Part shown: positions 45,473-55,928 of the stretch, piece by piece | Layout: each line of letters opens with the position of its first letter | Numbering within the stretch: position 1 is the first letter of the stretch | Assembly (NCBI GenBank): GCA_011947345.1 | Contig: JAAVTG010000001.1 | Coordinates: 62,001 to 126,000, forward strand | Reading direction: 5' to 3' | Origin: Phytophthora quininea | Lineage: Eukaryota > Oomycota > Peronosporomycetes > Peronosporales > Peronosporaceae | DNA: 64,000 bases | The notes under the pieces: generated by a model | What the model saw: the letters and a program-made list of their open reading frames with translations, nothing else | Databases searched by the model: none | Told to the model about the DNA's origin: nothing | Made by a program: the position numbers and the translations under genes

Positions 45473-45732
45473 TGTTGTGAGTGCACCGATCGCCTCGATT
45501 CGTCGTCGGGGATCACTTGCACCGCAAACAGGCGCGAAATCTCGACCAGGTGAGCTCGCAACCACCTGCGGACGTAGCGCCTCGCGTGGATACTTCCATT
45601 TGGCAGCAATGAATGGCGCCAACGCGTACATTTCAAACACCGCCGAGCTGTGAATAGCTGTATCCGCCACAGATCGGCGACATCGGGCTTGTCTTATCGG
45701 ATTGATAGTGCGAGTGTTCACACCATACGTCC

Positions 45733-46068
45733 ATGCTTGGAAGCTGCGCCGCCCATGCCAAGTTGCTGTCCTCGTTCCGGTCGTCTGCGTCCACGGTGCC
45801 GTCGCCCCGGGACCAAGACCAGGAGCAGAGCTTCGAGTTGGCGACGCGACAGCCGCGACACCAACCCCGGTACATTGAAGAGGAACCAGTCATCGAGTAC
45901 GTGTACAAGCCCCAGCACGAAGCAGCGTTCCGCAATGACCTGGTGCGGAGGATGGAGCAGCTCAACATGGCTGCCGAGACCGTCTACCAGTTCACGAGCA
46001 AGATGAACGCCAGCACTCACTGCCGAATGGCTGGCAACTCCAGCACTTCCATCCAGGAGCTTGACTAG
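45733..46068 (+). CDS. Hypothetical 111-aa protein spanning arm and spacer
   Basis: Starts MLGSCAAHAKLLSSFRS inside the left arm and continues past its inner edge into single-copy spacer. There the sequence looks well coded: PRYIEEEPVIEYVYKPQHE, FRNDLVRRMEQLNMAAETVY. No signal peptide, TM segment or known domain. A truncated mirror copy lies at 46584-46468. The left copy therefore seems to be the original, and the duplication junction cuts through this gene. Confidence 0.55.
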   Translation: MLGSCAAHAKLLSSFRSSASTVPSPRDQDQEQSFELATRQPRHQPRYIEEEPVIEYVYKPQHEAAFRNDLVRRMEQLNMAAETVYQFTSKMNASTHCRMAGNSSTSIQELD

Positions 46069-46239
46069 AGCTGGGCAGTCGAGAAGATTATAAAACTATA
46101 TTGTAAAGCTTCATAGCTTTTTCTCTTGTTGGTGTTGACATGGCGCGCCAGGGATAAACCTCTGCGGCAGACAGGGAATGGAAGAATGAGGCCTCTACCT
46201 TCTGGTCGTATTGCATGTGTTGCTTCCACCCACGGCTTC

Positions 46240-46345
46240 GCGGCCCCAGATCGAGGAAAGAAACCACGGCACATGGATAGCTTCAATTAGGACACTAGCA
46301 CGATGCATCTGTCGACATTGCAGCAACTCGGTCCCATCGACCGCT
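46240..46345 (+). repeat. Diverged remnant of secreted-gene 3' flank in spacer
   Basis: GATCGAGGAAAGAAACC, AATTAGGACACTAGCACGATG and CAACTCGGTCCC mirror the 3' flank of the secreted repeat gene (44730-44870) with clear divergence, so an older partial copy lies in the spacer between the arms. Confidence 0.55.
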
Positions 46346-46467
46346 ACAGATGAAGTTCCTCGTCCTGGCGCGCTATGGCGAGACCTACACGACAAGAAAA
46401 GAAAGGTTGTGTAGGTGTTTACAAGATTGTGTAATAATCCGAGTCGTACTTCGTACCGTGGTTAGTG

Positions 46468-46584
46468 TCGCGTCGCCAACTCGAAGCTCTGCTCCTGGTC
46501 TTGGTCCCGGGGCGACGGCACCGTGGACGCAGACGACCGGAACGAGGACAGCAACTTGGCATGGGCGGCGCAGCTTCCAAGCAT
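46468..46584 (-). pseudogene. Truncated mirror copy of the 45733 gene
   Basis: Begins with the same MLGSCAAHAKLL start at 46584 but loses homology at the inner edge of the arm and ends in unrelated sequence. Confidence 0.6.
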
Positions 46585-46844
46585 GGACGTATGGTGTGAA
46601 CACTCGCACTATCAATCCGATAAGACAAGCCCGATGTCGCCGATCTGTGGCGGATACAGCTATTCACAGCTCGGCGGTGTTTGAAATGTACGCGTTGGCG
46701 CCATTCATTGCTGCCAAATGGAAGTATCCACGCGAGGCGCTACGTCCGCAGGTGGTTGCGAGCTCACCTGGTCGAGATTTCGCGCCTGTTTGCGGTGCAA
46801 GTGATCCCCGACGACGAATCGAGGCGATCGGTGCACTCACAACA

Positions 46845-46860
46845 CATTCATTTCCACTTC
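46845..46860 (+). promoter_or_regulatory. Inr-like core promoter, secreted repeat gene (right)
   Basis: CATTCATTTCCACTTC, about 40 bp upstream of ATG 46901; mirror of 45457-45472. Confidence 0.6.
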
Positions 46861-46900
46861 GTCTCACAAGCTACACAAGCTACCTCAACTCGTACCTACC

Positions 46901-47440
46901 ATGAAGGTCTTCCCAGCTCTCGCTCTTCTTGTCGCCGCGATGCAGTGCGTCTTCGCCTCCAACTCGGAGCGCAAGCTGCTGCGAGCCGGATATGATTTCA
47001 CGGAGCTCCCTGGAGGCAAGGGTGACTCCATCACCACGCCATAACTACCCACCACTGCGGACGTGCCAAGCCTCGACGGACTCAATGCCATCACCAAGAC
47101 GGTCCCTGGTGGTACCGATGGCGCGTCGAAGCTGCTGCCGTCGGGTGTACCCAGCACAAACTCGATCACCAACGGCGTCGGCGGGGCAAACTCAGTCACC
47201 AACAAGCTCCCCGTCAGTGGAGTCACCAACAAGCTCCCCACCAACGGTATCACTGACAAGCTTCCTGTCGGCGGCGCACCTCAGTCACCGACAAGCTCCT
47301 GGCAACGGGGTCGCTGATAAGCTTCCTGTCGGCGGGGTCACTGACAAGCTTCCCGTCGGAGGCGGTAAGCCAGGAAGGGCGTCTCGGATGTCACGGACGA
47401 CTTGCTGCCGTCAACGAACGGCACAAAGCAGGTGTACTAG
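46901..47440 (+). pseudogene. Secreted DKLPVGG-repeat protein, right copy
   Basis: Same gene as 44875-45416, with the same TAA (47042-47044) and the same missing base in CTCCTGGC. Two more single-base deletions occur only here: near 47281 (CACCTCAG for CACCCTCAG) and near 47375 (CCAGGAAGG for CCAGGGAAGG). So the stop and one shift predate the duplication and this copy has decayed further. Confidence 0.7.
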
Positions 47441-48304
47441 TGGACGGGACCGAGTTTCTGCAGTGTCGACCGTAGAGTTAGTTGCATCGTGCTAGTATCC
47501 TAATTGTGAGGAATCGATTCATTTCCGAATCGTTAGAGGCTTGTTCGTCTTCTGCCGACACTGCAGTTTCTTTCCTCGATTCGGGGCTGCGCCGTCGGCG
47601 CCTACAATGCCCGCCGCGAGAGAGCTAGCACTGAACGGTTTCCAGGAGGTGCATATTCGCAGTGGCCTCATCGAAGTGGAGAAGAAGTCGACAGCATGAC
47701 CAGCTCGGAGCCGCGGATGGAGGCAAACATTGGCAACATGATTTGCCCCTCAAATCCACTTCAACGTGACGAAGCTATGATGGAGGATAATTCGTCTAGC
47801 TAGCTAGCTAGGTACACACACAGCAAACAATGATAGCTAGCGTCAGAGCATCTCCAGCCCGCTGACCCTGTAGGATCTCGATAGCGCTAGCAGAAACCAC
47901 AGATTCTTGGCTTTCTCTGTGCTGGGCACGTGGTGGTATCGCTGCCCACGATGTTTTCGTTCGAGACCCACTTTAGCGTTTCGCCATTTGCATACAAAGG
48001 CCAAGTGAGCTGCCACGGTCAATACAAAACGTAAGTTAGCGGCCGTTTCAACTTGGAGCATACAAAAATCAAATGATCAGCCGTTTCAATTCGAACCATA
48101 CAAACACCAAGTCAAAGTGATCTGGTCGGCCAGATTCTGGTCTTCCAGAATGCGAGCCGCAGTTTGAGACAGTTGCACTGCGCAGTTTCAGCGCCTATAC
48201 CAACTTCAATTTGCTTCTTCGACACGCTCCCGTCACGTTTCGCGTTCGCGCGCTGTACCCAGGCCAGGAGGCGCTGCTGCCTTCGCCGCCCTCGCCCCCA
48301 GAGG

Positions 48305-48318
48305 TCATTCTCCAATTC
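48305..48318 (+). promoter_or_regulatory. Oomycete Inr/FPR core promoter of right ankyrin gene
   Basis: TCATTCTCCAATTC, about 180 bp before ATG 48497; mirror of 43997-44010. Confidence 0.65.
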
Positions 48319-48496
48319 TCCTCTTCGAGCGCAGATCTTCCTCTTCGGCTCTCCACCAGCACAGGGTTTTACCTTTAGCCAGGTGCGTGACTGCAAGAGA
48401 GATAGATCGTAAGTCCTCGAGGTGCAGGAGTAGAGAGAAAATAACGCCCAAAAGCAATAGTGAAATCCTCGTCGCGTTGCGTCCGTCTATCGTCCG

Positions 48497-49375
48497 ATGT
48501 CCGACTCACCTCCAATCCTCACGGCCGTCAGGGCAGTCTGTCGCGAACGTCTGCCAGTTGGGGGCGACATTTTGACCCACGTGGAGACGCTGCTCGACGG
48601 GTTCCTGGACACGTTCTTTCCGAGCGTCTCGCTGTTGCGCGCGTGCGAGACCGGGGCCTCCGCCCGGGCGCTCGGCTACCTCTACAGCCGTAGCAATGCG
48701 CAGACTCGGAGGATGGCCGTCCACATCGCCGCCATGGCAGGACACGTGCACGTCCTGCGGTGGCTGGTGAAGCACCACCAGACAGACTTCTCCAACTTGC
48801 GAGAGGGCTGTCTAAGCCCCATCGACCGCGCGGCGCAGCACGGCCGGCTCGACGCCGTCGTCTGGCTGTACGGTCACTACAGCGAGGGCTTCAGCTCGTC
48901 GACGCTGGACCTCGCTGCCCAGTGCGGCCACGTCCGCGTGCTGCGCTGGCTGCACGAGCACGGCCGCGAGTCCTGCTCGCCTGCAGCGCTGGAGGGTGCT
49001 GCCGCGCACAACAAGCTGTGCACGGTGAAGTGGCTCTGCAAGCACGGCTACCACGACAGCGCCGGCGTCGCCATGCTCAAGGCTGCGGAGCTGGGTCACG
49101 CCCGCGTCGTGGCTTGGCTGTACCAGCACGGCCGGCAGACCGACAGCGCGCTGCAGGCCATGCTCGTGGCGGCCAGGTGCGGCCAGCTGAACGTCGTCAA
49201 GTGGCTGTTCGCCAACGCGCAGGAGCTGGAGGTCGACGGAGAAATGTATAACTGTCGCGTAGCCATTCAGATCGCCGTAAGTCAAAACCACCAGCGCATT
49301 GTTCGCTGGCTTGTCAACAAAGTTGTGAACCGCACGGTCGAGCAGGAGCAGCACCGGCGAACCAAGAGGCCCTGA
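48497..49375 (+). CDS. Ankyrin-repeat protein, right-arm copy
   Basis: 292 aa, identical in protein sequence to the left-arm copy. It has the same N-terminal helical region and at least six ankyrin repeats, and ends at TGA 49373-49375. The promoter motif is conserved. With two identical intact copies facing each other at about 4.7 kb, dosage of this protein may be doubled. Small differences outside the ORF (for example CTGCACCTCGAGG against CTGCACTCGAGG near 48420) show the copies are distinct in the assembly. Confidence 0.88.
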   Translation: MSDSPPILTAVRAVCRERLPVGGDILTHVETLLDGFLDTFFPSVSLLRACETGASARALGYLYSRSNAQTRRMAVHIAAMAGHVHVLRWLVKHHQTDFSNLREGCLSPIDRAAQHGRLDAVVWLYGHYSEGFSSSTLDLAAQCGHVRVLRWLHEHGRESCSPAALEGAAAHNKLCTVKWLCKHGYHDSAGVAMLKAAELGHARVVAWLYQHGRQTDSALQAMLVAARCGQLNVVKWLFANAQELEVDGEMYNCRVAIQIAVSQNHQRIVRWLVNKVVNRTVEQEQHRRTKRP

Positions 49376-49596
49376 CGTCGACGCGCAGCACGCGCATCAG
49401 AATTGTGTAGTCTAGTCAAAGCGAGTGTGAGCAGCGACGATTAAGCTGCGTGTTGGCATAAATTATCATTGAAATGAAAGCTATCAGGATGTAATACCAT
49501 TCTGATGAGATTTTTAATCGATCGCCGATCTTCGGACATAAAAGTGACAGGAAGAAAACGGCCGGTCGACCAGCAAAACGTGAGCGAATTGCTGGG

Positions 49597-51096
49597 AGGA
49601 GGAAATTGAATTGATTAATTGTTTAGCGGGTTTCTCGTCTTAAGGTGATAAGCTATCTATCCGTGAGAGTTACGTTCGTGTCGTCCACAAGTGGTGCATG
49701 GGTTCCGGGATATTATTTTCTGGCGGATCAAAGCCAAGTTTTTGCATCACACGGACCACAGTAGCGCGGTTGCAATGAAGCTCATGTGCGTGTTGGTAGA
49801 GGAATTGGTAGTGCATCTTGAACGAGTTCAGCAGATTGAGAATATTTGGCACTTCAGCTGTTGTTTCCTGGAAATGAATGTCGTTCCTGAGCCGCCATGT
49901 TGCATGAAACACAATCGCTGTGTAGATCCTCCATAGAAGTATCAGTTCTTTGTGTTCACTTCTCCAGTTCCTGCGGAGGTCTTGCAATCTTGGAAGGAGT
50001 AGCAACCTCCAGCTTAGATCGACGCAAAAGAACCTCGACCACCGGCTCCATAGTTCGCTCCACATTGGTTCTAATGACGGGCACGTGAAAAACAGTGTTC
50101 TACCGTTTCGATATCCTGGCATTCCGGACGAACGCAGTTTTGGATGGTAGGATTTAGTTCTCTGAGGAAGTATAGTCGTGAACCGACTGTGAGGTCTCCA
50201 AAGCACATTCGTACTATCACATCATGAATTACCGGCAGTAGATATCCACGTAGAGAAATCACTCTGGACAAGGTCTCATGATTCCTTTGTCGAGGACACC
50301 CCAGGGCTTCCATCGGATGATGCATCAACTCCGGAACTTGCTGGAGAATCACCTTCCAATCTTGCGATCGCAAATTTGGGAAGAATCGAGTAGATAGTTC
50401 TGTTGGGAGACAGCTGCTTAGCTTGATTCCAAATATCGGTGGTGAATTCGTGCTTCTTACTTCCTGCATTCCTCCTTCGTCCGGATGCGGTAGTAAGCAA
50501 TGAAATAATCGGCTCATTTGATGGTAGAGCACGAAAATGTCATGCGGAAGCACTTTCGTCCCAAGTATTGGATGACTCTCGGAGCAGACGTCCGTGAAAA
50601 TGCCGTTGACGACGGCCAGTCGCGATTGGCACTCAGGAAGTCGGCAAAACATAACTTTTTATGTTTTGCCAGTTCCCGACAGAGCGCTCGAAAGGCATTT
50701 GACCCTGACCCCAGGGGCTTCGCCGGACTTGCTGGGCTTCGCGTATCCAGTACCTGAAATTCAGGTAACTTGCTCCACCAAATTGGGGTGAATAACACCT
50801 TCTGCAGTGTTTTTCTTCTGTTGTAGTGAATCGACTCCGGGGCTGGCCATTTAATTCTGTTCCACTCCCGTAGCAAGTGTCTCCACCACAAAGGTAGCAT
50901 GCTCGACCTCCATCCCGCTGGTTTCGGTGGGTTTTGAAGTAAGAAATCACTCGATCGCGGGCGGGCGAAGTTGCCATAGCGTAATTGGATCATGTAGAGC
51001 ATTGGGCGATACCATACGTTGTCATCTTCGTCTGGGTGTGTAGTAATCGCTAATACAAATTTCTGGAGAAGTTGAAAGTGTTGGCGACGAATAACA
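49597..51096 (-). mobile_element. 5'-truncated LINE with zinc-binding RT tail
   Basis: About 1.5 kb on the minus strand. After RT-downstream sequence (LPLWWRHLLREWNRIKWP; RALCRELAKHKKLCF) comes the reverse-transcriptase zinc-binding region (VIVRMCFGDLTVGSRLYFL; CVRPECQDIETVEHCF), then LWSRWSRFFCVDL and IYTAIVFHATWRLRNDIHFQ, ending near 49670. Two frame changes (near 50640 and 50090-50200) inactivate it. Target duplication GTGAGCGAATTG[C/G]TGGG lies at 49580-49596 and 51097-51113. The left arm (near 36370) has the single, empty site. Confidence 0.8.
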
Positions 51097-51213
51097 GTGA
51101 GCGAATTGGTGGGATGTCGGTGGCGACGCAAGTCGGAGGTGAGGTATCTGCGAATAACAGTACAGCTCTTCGCACGGCTCAAACATATACTTTCTGCTAA
51201 CCACTGCAACACG

Positions 51214-51514
51214 TCGTCACAGTTTGCCGCTGAAGCGACATACGATCTGCATAGGAGGTATCCGTTTCAATTGTAGCAGTGTCAAGATGAGCTGGTGTCG
51301 ATCTCGGGCGTGCGTTGACCGCAGCTTAATCCATGTTCTGCGTTTCACCACACTTTGGTGCCAAGTTGAAAGGAATCACGATTTTTATTTATTGTTTTGC
51401 GGATATGAACGATCATCTACGAGGAGACAAGACTACGCCACAAACACAATTTTTGTTCACAGGATCTCGCGGAAGACGGGACGACGGCAGTTACTTGCTG
51501 ACACATGAGTTTAA
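51214..51514. other. Junction between inverted duplication and dioxygenase cluster
   Basis: No coding signal. A 94-aa frame is present but has no motif. Confidence 0.35.
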
Positions 51515-52791
51515 TCAGTGACGCTTGCGCACACTGCAGGACGGCTCTAAAGCATCTTCATCGACACTTCCCGTGGTTGTGCTCTGCGTGGTATCTGTCA
51601 ATTCGGACGAGAAAGCGTCGAGACTGCCCTCGGGGAAGCCGCCAGATCCGTCAAATCCGGAGCCGTCGAACGGACCCATGCCGGAGCCACCAAAACCCGA
51701 GCCGCCGAAGCCGCCCATGCCACCGCCCCCGTGGTCGTGCTCGTCGAGTCCGCCATGACGCCACCGTCGGCCGTGTACGTGCCCGCGGCGGTGATGGTCT
51801 GCGCTTGGGTCATGTCGACACCCACCGAGATCCAGGCCAGCACGCCGTCCTCCACCGAGTCGCCCAGCAGCACGTACTCCAGCATGGGGTCGAAGTCCTC
51901 GGCCGCCTCCTCCGACAGAATCGAGTCGTCGGCGTTCGTCGTGAGCTCCTGCGTGTTGGTGCTGTAGGGACTCGTGGCCTCCACTTCGGTGATCAGTTCC
52001 TGGTCGAAGAAGATCTGACCAACGTGCGACGCGTAGCCACCAGAGTACGTGTTGTTCTCGAGTAGTGTGCCGTTGTAGGTGCCCAAGATGTGGATGTGTG
52101 TGGCGCGGGACGTGTAGTGTCCTGGAAAGATGGACGTGTAGGACGCGATGCCGTCCGCGTCCGTCGGAGTCAGGCCTCTCAGGAAGGTCTTGTCGACGTT
52201 GGTGGTGTCGGAGCTATCGCCGTTGCCGCTGGCCACGATACCCGAGTACACGCCCGTGGCGTTGCAGTGCCAGAAGTCGAGGTAGAGTCCCTCCACCGGC
52301 TCGCACGTGTTCACGTCGATGATCTGCACTTCAGCGTACAGATCGACGCCCTCCTGGTCCTCGCGGATGTCGGTGCGGATGAGCTCGCCGTTGACGTAGT
52401 ACGGTCCCTGGGTCACCTCGGGCTCCAGGATGCAGCTGACGTCGTCGCCGAAGAGCTCGGTGGCGTTGGTGTCGGCGGTGAGACCCGTCAGGTTGGACTT
52501 GTGGCTGGTGGCCAGCACGGTGTCGACGTCGAGGCGGCGACGACGACGCTCTGCGCGCAGACTGTCGGCCTTGGCGGCGCGACGGGTGATCATGCGCTCC
52601 TGCAGACGACGCGAGGCTTCGGAGTTGGCGCAGTCCTTGAGCGAGCGCTTGCCCTCCGCCAGGAAGAGTTTGCGCTGTTCGGTGTGTGACGCCGCGCGGG
52701 CGTGGACGGGTTGTCCGGGGTGAGCGGCGGCGAAATCGGCGATGGTGAGGGTTGCAAGTGCGGCCACGACGCTGGTGGCGATGCGGACCAT
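51515..52791 (-). CDS. Secreted intradiol ring-cleavage dioxygenase, copy A
   Basis: ATG 52791 gives MVRIATSVVAALATLTIADFA, a signal peptide. A basic region (ERRRRRLDVD) precedes the intradiol catalytic core: EVTQGPYYVNGE with the first Fe-ligand Tyr near residue 128, then FPGHYTSRATHIHI with the other Tyr and both His ligands near 220-230. The family uses non-haem Fe(III) to split catechol-type rings between the hydroxyls; the signal peptide implies an extracellular enzyme acting on plant or lignin phenolics, as in related fungal and oomycete proteins. As read, the frame ends at 51598. A one-base shift after VMADS opens a Gly-rich tail (DEHDHGGGGMGGFGGSGFGG) continuing to 51515; the same shift is in copies B and C. 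The core is complete. Confidence 0.8.
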
Positions 52792-52855
52792 GGCGACGTT
52801 GTTGTTGCAGTTGACGACGGTGGTGTTGTGTTGGTGGTGCGTGCAGGAGCTCGCT

Positions 52856-52873
52856 GGTTTGAGAATGAATGAG
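52856..52873 (-). promoter_or_regulatory. Inr-like core promoter, dioxygenase A
   Basis: Minus strand CTCATTCATTCTCAAACC, about 65 bp upstream of the ATG. Homology with copies B and C stops some 20 bp further upstream. Confidence 0.6.
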
Positions 52874-52929
52874 ATCGAGGTGCGGCTCCATTTCTGATGT
52901 TGAAATGCTGGCCGACTGGTAAAGATCAA

Positions 52930-53700
52930 AAGCTTCAGTTCTATCTGCTCGGATGTTTTTCAGCAACAAATTCGTTAGTGGTAGGTGGTATTCAGTTCAA
53001 TTCCGATGGTATTGGCTGTCCTTAATCGCCAAGGCGAAACCGGTTGTGGCTAACGTCGTTTTGGCATCCACAGAGTGTGTGCTCGGCATATCGCTCTCAG
53101 GTGATTAAGGATCACCTGGCAGGAATTATTTGGACATGGTGCGACTCGCATCGACCGGTATCGGATGTCGAACACTGCTAAGATACGGTCTCAACTGAAA
53201 GCCTCACTACCACTCCGAGGTGCGATCGCGTTCCTGTTGAAGCACCAGGAACAAATCCCGTCGGGACTTTCGTTCTACTGATGAAACGTGGCCACGATTT
53301 GCAGGAGTGACGTTGTTTAACATGGCAACGCACTCGTTGCTACTGCACAGCTGATTGCACCTTTGTATCGACGATGCCAGCTTTTGTCAGAGGTGGAAAC
53401 TGATCGCTTTTGTTGTAGTGTGCTATGATCTATATGTCGGTATGTGTTGTGAAACAGCCACAGAGTACTATACCTTCGCTAATAGATGCAAAGACACTGA
53501 AATGTAGGTCATCAAACCAAGATAAACTAGTTTCCTAGTGCTAGGAATGTGTCATCTCATCCTTTAAACCAATTTCCGGATCTTCTTTCAGGTAGTTCCC
53601 TTGCAATGGTTGTACATTTCACAGTGAACATAGATTTGCGCGGCCTAACTCAACCGAAAAAATAACAACCTCAGAAAGGATATCCCGCGGCACAAGCCGT
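52930..53700. other. Intergenic between tandem dioxygenase copies
   Basis: Unique sequence with no ORF of interest and no repeat that I can identify. Confidence 0.4.
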
Positions 53701-54872
53701 TTACAGAGCCTTGACCGTGCCCGCGGAGCCACCCATGCCCGAGCCGTCAACGGGGCCCATGCCGGAGCCACCAAAACCCGAGCCGCCGAAGCCGCCCATG
53801 CCACCGCCCCCGTGGTCGTGCTCGTCGAGTCCGCCATGACGCCACCGTCGGCCGTGTACGTGCCCGCGGCGGTGATGGTCTGCGCTTGGGTCATGTCGAC
53901 ACCCACCGAGATCCAGGCCAGCACGCCGTCCTCCACCGAGTCGCCCAGCAGCACGTACTCCAGCATGGGGTCGAAGTCCTCGGCCGCCTCCTCCGACAGA
54001 ATCGAGTCGTCGGCGTTCGTCGTGAGCTCCTGCGTGTTGGTGCTGTAGGGACTCGTGGCCTCCACTTCGGTGATCAGTTCCTGGTCGAAGAAGATCTGAC
54101 CAACGTGCGACGCGTAGCCACCAGAGTACGTGTTGTTCTCGAGTAGTGTGCCGTTGTAGGTGCCCAAGATGTGGATGTGTGTGGCGCGGGACGTGTAGTG
54201 TCCTGGAAAGATGGACGTGTAGGACGCGATGCCGTCCGCGTCCGTCGGAGTCAGGCCTCTCAGGAAGGTCTTGTCGACGTTGGTGGTGTCGGAGCTATCG
54301 CCGTTGCCGCTGGCCACGATACCCGAGTACACGCCCGTGGCGTTGCAGTGCCAGAAGTCGAGGTAGAGTCCCTCCACCGGCTCGCACGTGTTCACGTCGA
54401 TGATCTGCACTTCAGCGTACAGATCGACGCCCTCCTGGTCCTCGCGGATGTCGGTGCGGATGAGCTCGCCGTTGACGTAGTACGGTCCCTGGGTCACCTC
54501 GGGCTCCAGGATGCAGCTGACGTCGTCGCCGAAGAGCTCGGTGGCGTTGGTGTCGGCGGTGAGACCCGTCAGGTTGGACTTGTGGCTGGTGGCCAGCACG
54601 GTGTCGACGTCGAGGCGGCGACGACGACGCTCTGCGCGCAGACTGTCGGCCTTGGCGGCGCGACGGGTGATCATGCGCTCCTGCAGACGACGCGAGGCTT
54701 CGGAGTTGGCGCAGTCCTTGAGCGAGCGCTTGCCCTCCGCCAGGAAGAGTTTGCGCTGTTCGGTGTGTGACGCCGCGCGGGCGTGGACGGGTTGTCCGGG
54801 GTGAGCGGCGGCGAAATCGGCGATGGTGAGGGTTGCAAGTGCGGCCACGACGCTGGTGGCGATGCGGACCAT
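53701..54872 (-). CDS. Secreted intradiol ring-cleavage dioxygenase, copy B
   Basis: Tandem direct copy of A from ATG 54872 with the same signal peptide, basic region and Fe ligands (GPYY; HYTSRATHIH). The uninterrupted reading runs to 53619 with an unnatural end (FSVELGRANLCSL). The shifted Gly-rich frame ends neatly at 53701 (SGMGGSAGTVKAL, TAA), so the Gly-rich tail is probably the original C-terminus. Upstream, the 5' region up to 55396 is shared with copy C in inverse orientation; it includes an open stretch (ESTGIFVGKPPLDSVELPTQ) not found beside copy A. Confidence 0.8.
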
Positions 54873-55396
54873 GGCGACGTTGTTGTTGCAGTTGACGACG
54901 GTGGTGTTGTGTTGGTGGTGCGTGCAGGAGCTCGCTGGTTTGAGAATGAATGAGATCGAGGTGCGGCTCCATTTCCAAGGGTGGCCTGCTGCTTGGACCA
55001 CCAGCATGAAGGGCGCCGTGGACTGGGTCGGCAACTCGACGCTGTCCAGCGGCGGCTTTCCAACAAAGATCCCCGTGGATTCGCTGTAAGCCGCACGTGA
55101 TACCCCGAGGTTCGTCCCTGTGAAGTCATGCGAACGTCCGTGGTGCAGTTCACACAGGCTGCGAGCTGTCAGCAGCTCGTGCTCGACACATCGCTCGTGT
55201 CGAGAAATTCGTGGCGTGCCATTCAATCGGCTGGGCCGAGCTTATTAACGACCAGGTGGCAGGTATCACTCACGCGCAGTCCGAGTGCGACTGGTAGTGG
55301 ACACGGTCTGCTGGTAGGTTATCCATTTTGAACGTTGAGTGCTCTGATGTGTCGAGAGTCTCCGCCAGGATTTTGGTCCTGACAAGGGCGTGGGTA
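53707..55396 (-). repeat. Inverted duplication 2, left arm (copy B side)
   Basis: About 1.69 kb, the reverse complement of 55929-57621. The inner edge lies just past GACAAGGGCGTGGGTAGGG. The outer edge coincides with the 3' end of the dioxygenase gene. Confidence 0.88.
54937..54954 (-). promoter_or_regulatory. Inr-like core promoter, dioxygenase B
   Basis: Minus strand CTCATTCATTCTCAAACC, same position relative to the ATG as in copy A. Confidence 0.6.
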
Positions 55397-55928
55397 GGGA
55401 GTGATCGGTTTCCTATAACTTAAGCCCTTTTGGCGAGAGGAAGTTGCGCACGTTAGTCCCGCTAACAAAGCCGTGCAGCTCCCTCGAGGCAAACGATTTG
55501 TCGAGGTTTGCCTTGGTGCAGATCATGAGATATTTCCTCCGTCTAGCGAAACGTGTAAAAATGGTGCATGTGCGACTACCGGGACAGCTGACCACGGCGA
55601 TTTGCATCAGAATCTCGTTTAACATTGTCATCATTGCGAAAAGCTTCTACTTGTACAGGACAGCCCAGCAATTTGTGGTCTTGTCAATATCCTGGCGCGA
55701 CATCGGATCTTAATCCAGCTTTTGGTCCTTTTCGCGATGTCCAACGTGTAAAAGCTGTTTGCGAACAGCTGCAACTACTCAACAACAGGAGGCTGGCTGT
55801 TATTCACCAATGACAATGTTAAACCAAGATTTTTCTTCTACGATCTGAAAGTTGAACGCCAAGCCAAAGCCAGCATGCCATCGAAGGCCCAACAAATAGC
55901 TTTCTATCGTAAGTCCTCCACGCTAGCA
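55397..55928. other. Single-copy spacer of inverted duplication 2
   Basis: About 530 bp. An 89-aa plus frame and a 73-aa minus frame overlap; neither has a recognisable motif. Confidence 0.4.

Larger units (their letters stand above)
36270..45852 (+). repeat. Inverted duplication 1, left arm
   Basis: The complement of 46468-51213, interrupted by a Copia element (36417-42758). Apart from the insertions the shared part is about 3.2 kb. Matching landmarks: ankyrin genes 42940-43818 and 48497-49375, secreted-gene starts 45416 and 46901. A few small differences exist (for example one base in the T-run near 42895), so the arms are separate copies. Confidence 0.9.
46468..51213 (-). repeat. Inverted duplication 1, right arm
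   Basis: Reverse-complement partner of the left arm, interrupted by a LINE fragment (49597-51096). The inner edge is where homology stops after GTTGGCGACGCGAC; the outer edge lies near 51213, past the segment encoding FEPCEELYCYSQIP in both arms. The single-copy spacer is 45853-46467. Confidence 0.88.

Noticed and set aside
52090..52689. 199-aa plus-strand ORF, repeated in the copies at 54171 and 56500
   Set aside because: Perfect antisense shadow of the GC-rich dioxygenase gene, copied along with it.
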